This document shows, in pieces, positions 49,860 to 56,326 of a stretch of 64,000 nt of DNA (positions within the stretch are counted from its first letter, which is position 1; each line of letters opens with the position of its first letter). The notes under the pieces were generated by a model. It made no database searches, was not told where the DNA came from, and was given only the letters and a program-made list of their open reading frames with translations. The position numbers were made by a program, and so were the translations under genes. The stretch spans positions 1 through 64,000 of the forward strand of contig NZ_JAATEM010000020.1 of assembly GCF_012034205.1 (NCBI RefSeq), in the 5' to 3' direction. This DNA comes from Streptomyces composti. Lineage in GTDB: Bacteria; Actinomycetota; Actinomycetes; Streptomycetales; Streptomycetaceae.

Positions 49860-50547
49860 GGCTGCTCCGGCACCTCCTCGAGCAGTTCGGGCCCGTTGTT
49901 GCGCACGTTGTTGACGGCCGGGGAGACGGGGCGGGCGTGCAGGTGGCCGCCGGCGGGTGTGGTCAGCAGCTCGCGCAGCCGGTCGGGGTCCTGGTGGGCG
50001 GGGTCGAGCCAGGCGTCGTAGTGGTCGGGGGTGAGGGCGAGCGGCATGCGCGGATGGATGCGGCGGGGTCGTCGTCGCGTTCCACGTCCGGGTTGCGCCA
50101 GTACTCGTACAGACCGGCGAGCGCCATCACCTCGTCGTCCTCGGCGTGGATGAAGTAGGGCTGTTTGCGCTTCCCGCCGGTGGCCGGGTCGTCGATGCGG
50201 CGCCACTCGTAGAAGCCGTCGGCCGGCAGCAGGCAGCGGCGCTTGACGAAGGCCCGGCGGAAGGCGGGCTTCTCGTGCACGGTCTCCACCCGGGCGTTGA
50301 TCAGGCGGGCGCCGATCTTCAGGTCGTCGGCCCAGGACGGGACCAGTCCCCAGCGCAGGGCGCGCAGCTGCCTGCGCACCTCGCCGTCGTCGTCGTGCCG
50401 GGGGCGGCGTTCGAGCACACCGTAGACCTGGTCGGTCGGGGCGACGTTCCAGCTCGGCTCGAGTCTCTCCTCGGCGCGCCAGTCGGTGACCTGGAACAGC
50501 TGGACGAGGTCCTCGGGGCTGCGGGTGGCTACGTATCGGCCGCACAT
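49856..50547 (-). pseudogene. SRAP/HMCES-like abasic-site protein gene with internal deletion and frameshift
   Basis: SRAP proteins crosslink to abasic sites in single-stranded DNA through Cys2. The N-terminal half is intact in one frame (CGRYVATRSPEDLVQLF, LRWGLVPSWADDLKIGARLINARVETVHEKPAFRRAF, CLLPADGFYEWRR, ALAGLYEYWRNPDVERDDDP). The C-terminal half (IHPRMPLALTPDHYDAWLDPA, VSPAVNNVRNNGPELLEEV) is in another frame. The junction is near 50065-50075. Relative to family members the 20-35 residues around the VTCSVVTT-type strand are missing, so this is a deletion rather than a single-base slip. The C-terminal frame still ends at the crtY start (ATGA). Confidence 0.8.
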
Positions 50548-50819
50548 ACGGTCACTGTGCCACCGGCGCGGCCCGTCGCCGCGGCACGGCGGCCGTGTCA
50601 GGCGATCGGTTCACCGTTGCTCCGGCGGGTCGCCCTCGGACACCCGCGCCGGTGCCCGGACCGTCCTCCGCAACCGAAGTGACGCCCGCTCACCTCCTCT
50701 GGTTGCTCAGTTGTGCGCGAAACGGCTTCCTATCGAGCACATATTGACATGACATCACCAAGCCCGCAGAGTCTTCCACCGACAGTGATGCAGGCCGCCC
50801 ATCGAGGAGTGTTGCCGTC

Positions 50820-52241
50820 ATGTCCGAGATCGCCGCTGTCTCCCGCCGGCTTCTGCTGGGCGGCGCCGTCGCCACCGGCGCGCTCGCGGCCGGTGTCTCC
50901 GCCGCTCCGGCCGCCGCGGCCGCGACCGGCGCGGCACCGGGCCGCAGACCGGGCCAGAAGTCGATGATCGGCGTGCCGTTCGACGTCCACCGGACCGTCC
51001 GGGTCGCCATGATCGGTCTGGGCAACCGGGGCTCGGGCATGGTGACGGGCTGGGCGGCCGTGCCGGGCTGCACGGTCACCGCCGTCTGCGACATCCGCGC
51101 CGACCGGGCGACGCGCGCCGCCGACCGGCTGGAGAGCAAGGGAGAGCCGCGCCCCGCCGAGTACGGCGGATCGGCCGACTCGTACTCGCGCATGCTGCAG
51201 CGGGACGACATCGACCTGGTGTACGTGGCCACGCCGTGGGAGTTCCACTACGAGCACGGCCGGGCGGCTCTGCTGAGCGGCCGGCACGCGGTGGTGGAAC
51301 TGCCCATCGCCACCGAGCTGCGCCAGCTGTGGGACCTGGTGGACACCTCGGAGCGCACCCGCAGGCATCTGCTGCTGGCGGAGAACTGCAGCTACGGGCG
51401 CAACGAGCTGGCCATGCTGCGGATGGCGCACGCCGGTCTCTTCGGCGAGATCACCAACGGGCACGGGGGCTATCTGCACGACCTGCGCGAACTGCTGTTC
51501 TCCGACACGTACTACACCGACTCCTGGCGGCGGCTGTGGCACACCCGCAGTACCGCGTCCCTCTACCCCATGCACGGGCTGGCCCCCATCGCGGCGGCGA
51601 TGGACGTCAACCGGGGCGACCGCATGGTCACCCTGCGAGCCACCGCGACCGAGCCGCGCGGCCTCGCCGACTACCGCGAACGCTTCGTTCCGAAGGGGCA
51701 TCCGTCCTGGAGGGAGACGTACATCAACGGCGATCTGATCACCTGCCTGATCGAGACGGCGCAGGGCCGGATCATCCGAGCGGAGCACGATGTGAGTTCG
51801 CCGCGCCCCTACAGCCGGATCAACTCGCTCGCCGGGAGCCGGGGGATCGTCGAGGACTACGCCGGCCCGGCGCCGACGGGTGCCCGGATCTACCTCGAGC
51901 CGGATCACAGCGGGCACACCTGGCGGGACTTCGAGAGCTACCGCAAGGAGTTCGACCACTGGCTGTGGCAGAAGGTGGGGGACGACGCGGCGAACAACGG
52001 CGGCCACGGCGGCATGGACTACATCCTGCAGTGGCGCACCGTGCAGCTGATGCGTGCGGGACTCGTACCGGACATCGATGTGTACGACTCGGCGGCCTGG
52101 TGCTCGGCGGTGCCGCTGAGCGCCGCCTCACTGGCCGGGGGCGGCAGGCCGGTCGCGATCCCGGACTTCACCCGCGGCGCCTGGCGCGAGCGCCGGCCGG
52201 GGCTCGACTCGGAGCCCGCAGAGATGCCGCCCGTCGGCTGA
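50820..52241 (+). CDS. secreted GH109-type Gfo/Idh/MocA family protein
   Basis: 473-aa exported protein. A twin-arginine-like signal (SRRLLLGGAVATGALAAGVSAAPAAAA) covers residues 1-35. The NAD-binding fold starts at VRVAMIGLGNRGSGMVTGWAAVPGCTVTAVCDI, and EFHYEHGRAALLSGRHAVVELP is the Gfo/Idh block. The stretches GYLHDLRELLF, HTRSTASLYPMHGLAPIAAAMDVNRGDR and NGDLITCLIETAQGRIIRAEHDVSSPRPYSRINSL match family GH109, whose NAD-dependent members remove alpha-N-acetylgalactosamine. Export with bound cofactor fits the Tat route. The substrate here is inferred. Confidence 0.87.
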   Translation: MSEIAAVSRRLLLGGAVATGALAAGVSAAPAAAAATGAAPGRRPGQKSMIGVPFDVHRTVRVAMIGLGNRGSGMVTGWAAVPGCTVTAVCDIRADRATRAADRLESKGEPRPAEYGGSADSYSRMLQRDDIDLVYVATPWEFHYEHGRAALLSGRHAVVELPIATELRQLWDLVDTSERTRRHLLLAENCSYGRNELAMLRMAHAGLFGEITNGHGGYLHDLRELLFSDTYYTDSWRRLWHTRSTASLYPMHGLAPIAAAMDVNRGDRMVTLRATATEPRGLADYRERFVPKGHPSWRETYINGDLITCLIETAQGRIIRAEHDVSSPRPYSRINSLAGSRGIVEDYAGPAPTGARIYLEPDHSGHTWRDFESYRKEFDHWLWQKVGDDAANNGGHGGMDYILQWRTVQLMRAGLVPDIDVYDSAAWCSAVPLSAASLAGGGRPVAIPDFTRGAWRERRPGLDSEPAEMPPVG

Positions 52242-52295
52242 GGACGTCCAGCGCTCCCCCCGGGCCCGCCGAGGCCCTCCCGGTGCGCTTGTCGG

Positions 52296-52301
52296 TAGCG
52301 T
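52296..52301 (+). promoter_or_regulatory. -10 element giving a leaderless acetyltransferase mRNA
   Basis: TAGCGT (TAnnnT) ends 7 nt before the ATG at 52309 and no SD is present, which places the transcription start at about the start codon. Confidence 0.4.
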
Positions 52302-52308
52302 GCCGGGC

Positions 52309-52899
52309 ATGGCGACGGACGACACGGACCACTTCGCGGGCGACCCGCGCACACAACTCGAGCGCATGCTGGCGGGCGATCTCTACATCGCCGACGATCC
52401 TGAGATCGCCCGCAGACAGCAGCGGGCCGTCCGGCTGGCCGCCCGCTACCAGGCCGCCTACGCCGAGGACGCGGAGGCGGCGCGCCCGATCCTCGCGGAG
52501 CTGCTCGGCCGGCTGGGTGATCAGGCGCATGTGCGGCCCCCGCTGCATGTCGACTACGGCAGCAACATCACCATCGGGGCGCGCACCTTCGTCAACTACA
52601 ACCTGACCGCGCTCGACGTCGCGGCCATCACCATCGGCGAGGACTGCCAGATCGGGCCGGGCGTGCAGTTGCTCACCCCGACGCATCCGCTGGAGCCCCG
52701 GCCCCGGCGGGACAAGCTGGAGGCCGCCCGGCCCATCACCATCGGCGACAACGTCTGGCTGGGCGGCGGGGCCATCGTCCTGCCCGGTGTGACCATCGGC
52801 GAGGACTCCGTCATCGGAGCCGGTGCGGTGGTGACCAAGGACGTTCCCTCGGGCGTGGTCGCGGTCGGCAACCCCGCACGCCCGGTCCGCACCCTTTGA
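52309..52899 (+). CDS. sugar O-acetyltransferase (maltose/galactoside acetyltransferase family)
   Basis: 196-aa left-handed parallel beta-helix enzyme. The N-terminal helical Mac domain is QLERMLAGDLYIADDPEIARRQQRAVRLAARYQ (about residues 15-48). Hexapeptide repeats run from about residue 70. The catalytic histidine is in LLTPTHPLEPRPRRDK. The end is NVWLGGGAIVLPGVTIGEDSVIGAGAVVTKDVPSGVVAVGNPARPVR. It transfers acetyl from acetyl-CoA to a sugar hydroxyl. The ATG at 52309 is probably leaderless. Confidence 0.93.
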   Translation: MATDDTDHFAGDPRTQLERMLAGDLYIADDPEIARRQQRAVRLAARYQAAYAEDAEAARPILAELLGRLGDQAHVRPPLHVDYGSNITIGARTFVNYNLTALDVAAITIGEDCQIGPGVQLLTPTHPLEPRPRRDKLEAARPITIGDNVWLGGGAIVLPGVTIGEDSVIGAGAVVTKDVPSGVVAVGNPARPVRTL

Positions 52900-52943
52900 G
52901 GGAGGGAGCGTTTCGCCGCTTCACCGGCGGGGCCGTGAACGGC

Positions 52944-52980
52944 AGGAGGCCCGCACCCCGGTCGCGGGTGCGGGCCTCCT
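52944..52980. terminator. strong bidirectional terminator
   Basis: A perfect 15-bp stem (AGGAGGCCCGCACCC with GGGTGCGGGCCTCCT, 7-nt loop) lies between the convergent acetyltransferase and cold-shock genes. Confidence 0.85.
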
Positions 52981-53009
52981 GAGTGCTCCGTGCGGGAGCG
53001 CGACGTGTG

Positions 53010-53213
53010 TCAGGCGGGAACGATGTTCTCCGCCTGGGGGCCCTTCTGGCCCTGGGTGACGTCGAAGCTCACCTTCTGGCCCTCGTGCAGCTCACGGAAG
53101 CCCTGGGTGGCGATGTTCGAGTAGTGGGCGAAGACGTCGGCGCCGCCGCCGTCCTGCGCGATGAAGCCGAAGCCCTTTTCCGCGTTGAACCACTTCACAG
53201 TACCGGTGGCCAT
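53010..53213 (-). CDS. cold-shock protein (CspA family)
   Basis: 67-aa single OB-fold nucleic-acid chaperone. RNP1 is KGFGFIAQ and RNP2 is DVFAHYS, in the order GTVKWFNAEKGFGFI, ADVFAHYSNIATQGFRELHEGQKVSFDVTQGQKGPQAENIV. It binds single-stranded RNA/DNA and melts mRNA structure. It is nearly identical to the protein at 54225 (changes such as AQ/EQ, NIATQ/AIAAQ). The mRNA leader is about 113 nt and shares its first 18 nt with the other gene. TAGGAG is 9 nt before the ATG. Confidence 0.96.
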   Translation of the reverse strand: MATGTVKWFNAEKGFGFIAQDGGGADVFAHYSNIATQGFRELHEGQKVSFDVTQGQKGPQAENIVPA

Positions 53214-53270
53214 AATTCATACTCCTAGACAGTTTCAGGCCCACACCGTGCGGGCCCTCACATCGCTGTC

Positions 53271-53339
53271 GATGATTACCTGCCCGGGATGAAACCGCTG
53301 ACGCAAAGGGCAACCACAACTGCAACGGGGTCGAGCCTA
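53271..53339 (-). promoter_or_regulatory. csp promoter -10 and conserved 5' leader element
   Basis: On the minus strand, TAGGCT (53334-53339) is followed after 7 nt by GTTGCAGTTGTGGTTGCC (53309-53326), so this 18-mer should be the very 5' end of the mRNA. A second shared block, GGTAATCATC, lies at 53271-53280. Both recur in the leader of the other csp gene. Confidence 0.7.
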
Positions 53340-53409
53340 GCACGAATTTCCGTGCCGCCGTTTTCCGCGGCGGCGGCGGCACATTTCTGGTCCGGCGAGT
53401 ACAGATTTC

Positions 53410-53772
53410 TCACTCGCGCGTTCCGTCGCGGCTGTCCGCCGCGTCCCGCGGCCGCCCCTGCGCCCGGCGGGCAGCCTCCAGCTGGTCCTCGAGGTCGACG
53501 ATGCGGCCGGCGGCCTCGATCGGCGTGCCCTGGTCGACGAGTTCGCGGACCCGTGCCGCGATGCGCAGCTGGTGACGCGAATAGCGGCGGTGACCGCCTC
53601 CCGACCTGCTGGGAGTGATCAGACCCGTCTCGCCGAGGGCGCGCAGGAAGGCGGGCGTGGCACCGATCAGTTCGGCGGCCCTGCCCATCGTGTACGCCGG
53701 GTAGTGGTCGTCGTCGAGCCGGTCGCCGGCCGGCGGCCGGGCGTCGGTGTCCGGCCTGTGCTCCGAGGGCAT
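53410..53772 (-). CDS. MerR-family-like HTH regulator
   Basis: 120-aa DNA-binding protein with one MerR-type winged helix (residues about 27-95: YTMGRAAELIGATPAFLRALGETGLITPSRSGGGHRRYSRHQLRIAARVRELVDQG), then a short helix (IDLEDQLEAARRAQ-like) and a charged tail. The C-terminal effector domain of classical MerR proteins is absent. The small size resembles BldC/HspR-like regulators. ATG 53772 with AAAGG 6 nt upstream is preferred over a start at 53835. It sits between two csp genes, so a role in cold response is possible but not shown. Confidence 0.85.
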   Translation of the reverse strand: MPSEHRPDTDARPPAGDRLDDDHYPAYTMGRAAELIGATPAFLRALGETGLITPSRSGGGHRRYSRHQLRIAARVRELVDQGTPIEAAGRIVDLEDQLEAARRAQGRPRDAADSRDGTRE

Positions 53773-54108
53773 GCGCGCCTTTCCGCGGGCCACGGGGTCT
53801 GTGGCCCGCCGCGGGAGGGCGGTTCCCTCCCGCACGACAACTCTAGTCGCGGCTGCAGCTTTTCTGCCGGGGCGGGCGGGACCGGGGCGCGACCGCCCGC
53901 TCCGGCCCGGCGACCTGCCCGGTGATCGGTCCGTACGCGCCTGCGCGCCCGGCGGACCTCCGAACCCCCGGCGAGGACCGGACCGGAAATATCCGGCCGC
54001 CTGGCGGCGGAATTTCCGGCCGGACTCCGGAATATTCCCGCGCGGCGTCCTCGATCTGCGCCGGTCGGCAGTGACATTGCCGACCGTGCCACATCGATTA
54101 CCGCGTGA
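53773..54108. other. 336-bp gene-free region upstream of csp with a cluster of palindromes
   Basis: No coding frame looks real. Three AT-centred palindromes lie close together: CCGGA-AATA-TCCGG (53983-53996), CGGAA-T-TTCCG (54008-54018) and GGAATATTCC (54029-54038). They lie about 70-125 bp before the csp -10 at 54109. Confidence 0.5.
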
Positions 54109-54167
54109 TAGTGTCGGGATCAGTTGCAGTAGTGGTTGCCGGAAACGTTTTCCGACGGGTGATCATC
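54109..54167 (+). promoter_or_regulatory. csp promoter -10 and conserved 5' leader element
   Basis: TAGTGT (54109-54114) is followed after 8 nt by GTTGCAGTAGTGGTTGCC (54123-54140), 17/18 identical to the element of the other csp gene, and by GGTGATCATC (54158-54167, 9/10 identical). A hairpin-forming CGGAAA-CGT-TTTCCG lies at 54140-54154. The start codon is 84 nt beyond the first element. Confidence 0.7.
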
Positions 54168-54224
54168 ACGGCGACCGGGGTTCCGTACTCAGAGGAGTCC
54201 CGACACCGTTCCGAAGGAGAAAAA

Positions 54225-54428
54225 ATGGCAACCGGTACCGTCAAGTGGTTCAACGCGGAAAAGGGCTTCGGTTTCATCGAGCAGGACGGCGGCGGCGCCG
54301 ACGTCTTCGCCCACTACTCGGCCATCGCCGCGCAGGGCTTCCGTGAGCTTCACGAGGGCCAGAAGGTGAGCTTCGACATCGCGCAGGGCCAGAAGGGTCC
54401 CGCGGCCGAGAACATCGTTCCCGCCTGA
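54225..54428 (+). CDS. cold-shock protein (CspA family)
   Basis: 67-aa single OB-fold protein with RNP1 KGFGFIEQ and RNP2 DVFAHYS, paralogous to the product at 53010. It probably acts as an RNA chaperone at low temperature together with the DEAD-box helicase encoded just downstream. GAAGGAGA lies 4 nt before the ATG. The leader is about 100 nt and carries the element shared with the other csp gene. The terminator at 54451 would separate it from the helicase gene. Confidence 0.96.
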   Translation: MATGTVKWFNAEKGFGFIEQDGGGADVFAHYSAIAAQGFRELHEGQKVSFDIAQGQKGPAAENIVPA

Positions 54429-54450
54429 TCCACCCGCACACGCACATCGC

Positions 54451-54484
54451 AGCCGGGCCGCACCTTCGGGTGCGGACCCCGGCT
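54451..54484 (+). terminator. intrinsic terminator after csp
   Basis: AGCCGGGCCGCACC pairs with GGTGCGG and CCCGGCT (2-nt bulge) around a TTCG loop, followed by a short TTTT at 54492-54495. Confidence 0.8.
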
Positions 54485-54605
54485 CGATCCCTTTTCGGGC
54501 GCCCCGAGGGCGCCCTTCACCCCGGTTCGTTCTCGCGAGTCTCCGCGCGGCCTCACGCGCGACTTCCTTGATACGTGCCGCATCGAGGAAGTCTGAAGGT
54601 CTCGC

Positions 54606-56129
54606 ATGAGCCGAGCACGCACATCCCGCACATCCGCCCCCTCCGGGGGCTTCGCAGGCCGCCGCACCGCGGCCGGCAGCAGCGCATCCGGCCGCACCGG
54701 CCGGTCCGGCGCGCCACGCCGCGCAGGCGGCGTCGGACGTCAGCGCACCGCACCGCAGGCGGAGTTCGCCCAGCCGGTCACCAAGACACCGGCCCTGCCC
54801 GCCGTCGAGTCGTTCGCGGCACTCGACCTGCCCGCCCCGTTGCTCGACGCCCTGGGCCACGAGGGCGTGACCGTCCCGTTCCCGATCCAGGCCGCGACCC
54901 TGCCCAACTCGCTGGCCGGTCGTGACGTCCTCGGACGGGGCCGCACCGGCTCGGGCAAGACGCTCGCCTTCGGCCTGGCGCTGCTGGCCCGCACCGCGGG
55001 CCGTCGCGCCGAGGCCCGGCAGCCCCTGGCACTGGTCCTGGTACCCACCCGTGAGCTGGCCCAGCAGGTCACCGAATCCCTCACGCCCTACGCCCGCGCC
55101 ACGCGCCTGCGGATGACGACCGTGGTCGGCGGCATGTCGATCGGCAGGCAGGCCGACGCGCTGCGCGCCGGGGCCGAGGTCGTGGTGGCCACGCCGGGAC
55201 GGCTGAAGGATCTGATCGACCGGGGCGACTGCCGGCTGGACGAGGTCGCCGTCACCGTGCTCGACGAGGCCGACCAGATGACCGACATGGGCTTCATGCC
55301 GCAGGTCACCGCGCTTCTCGACCAGGTTCGGCCCGGCGGGCAGCGCATGCTGTTCTCGGCGACCCTCGACCGCAACGTCGACCGGCTGGTCCGCCGCTAC
55401 CTGCACGACCCCGTGGTGCACTCGGTGGACCCGTCCGCGGGCGCGGTCACCACGATGGAGCACCACGTGCTGCACGTGCAGGACACCGACAAGCGGCGCA
55501 CCACCACCGAGATCGCGGCGCGGGACGGCCGGGTCATCATGTTCCTGGACACCAAGCGGGCGGCCGACCGGCTGACCAAGCACCTGCTGAGCAGCGGAGT
55601 GCGCGCCGCGGCCCTGCACGGCGGCAAGTCCCAGCCCCAGCGCACCCGCACGCTCACCCAGTTCAAGAGCGGACAGGTCACCGTGCTGGTGGCCACCGAT
55701 GTGGCGGCCCGCGGCATCCACATCGACAACCTGGACCTGGTGGTCAACGTCGATCCGCCCACCGACCCCAAGGACTATCTGCACCGGGGCGGCCGCACCG
55801 CTCGTGCCGGCGAGTCCGGCAGCGTGGTCACTCTGGTGACACCGGATCAGCAGCGCGACATGAGCCGTCTGATGGCCATGGCGGGTGTCACCGCGCGGAC
55901 CACCTCGGTGCGTTCGGGCGAGGCGGAGCTCAGCCGCATCACCGGTGCCCGGCAGCCGTCCGGGGTGCCCGTGGTGATCACTGTGCCGGCCGCGCCGGCC
56001 GCGTCTTCGCAGGCATCGCAGCAGTCCTCGCGTGGGCGTCGCCGCCGGACCGCTCAGGGCGGGCCCGCGGGTGCGGCGGCCCGGCGTGCGGCCCGCTCGC
56101 GCGCCGGTTCCCGCTCCGGGGACGCGTAA
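54606..56129 (+). CDS. DEAD-box ATP-dependent RNA helicase
   Basis: 507-aa RNA helicase. After a basic, disordered 60-residue N-terminus come the Q motif (VPFPIQAATLPNSLAG), motif I GRTGSGKT, Ia PTRELAQQ, TPGRL, II LDEADQM, III SATLD, IV-V (VIMFLDTKRAADRLTK, TDVAARGIHI) and VI HRGGRTARAG. The C-terminus is a basic A/R/S-rich tail suited to RNA binding. It unwinds short RNA duplexes. Position after a cold-shock gene suggests a cold-related role. ATG 54606 is about 6 nt after GAAGGT. Confidence 0.95.
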   Translation: MSRARTSRTSAPSGGFAGRRTAAGSSASGRTGRSGAPRRAGGVGRQRTAPQAEFAQPVTKTPALPAVESFAALDLPAPLLDALGHEGVTVPFPIQAATLPNSLAGRDVLGRGRTGSGKTLAFGLALLARTAGRRAEARQPLALVLVPTRELAQQVTESLTPYARATRLRMTTVVGGMSIGRQADALRAGAEVVVATPGRLKDLIDRGDCRLDEVAVTVLDEADQMTDMGFMPQVTALLDQVRPGGQRMLFSATLDRNVDRLVRRYLHDPVVHSVDPSAGAVTTMEHHVLHVQDTDKRRTTTEIAARDGRVIMFLDTKRAADRLTKHLLSSGVRAAALHGGKSQPQRTRTLTQFKSGQVTVLVATDVAARGIHIDNLDLVVNVDPPTDPKDYLHRGGRTARAGESGSVVTLVTPDQQRDMSRLMAMAGVTARTTSVRSGEAELSRITGARQPSGVPVVITVPAAPAASSQASQQSSRGRRRRTAQGGPAGAAARRAARSRAGSRSGDA

Positions 56130-56246
56130 CCGCCCGCGAGGCGCCCGGCACACGGCCCACGGCACACTCACAGAGCCTCGCAGCGGGTGCGGAAACACGA
56201 AAGGCAAGGAGTCCCTCCTTGCCACTCTCAACGTATAGCGCAGTGG

Positions 56247-56266
56247 GGGGCTTGCGGCAAGGCCCC
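56247..56266. promoter_or_regulatory. rifamycin-associated element (RAE)
   Basis: GGGGCTTGCGGCAAGGCCCC fits the published RAE consensus as I recall it, and is flanked by AGTG/CACT to give a 29-nt inverted repeat (56242-56270) with one mismatch. RAEs control rifamycin-induced genes in actinomycetes. This one is 60 nt before helR. Confidence 0.8.
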
Positions 56267-56326
56267 CACTGTGCCGCAGAATCTCCGGCCTGAGCCGGGA
56301 AGCTGCGGAAACGGGGAGTTCATCAC

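Noticed and set aside
50740..50760. TTGACA word before the GH109-type gene as a promoter
   Set aside because: No acceptable -10 at 16-19 nt, so a promoter cannot be supported.
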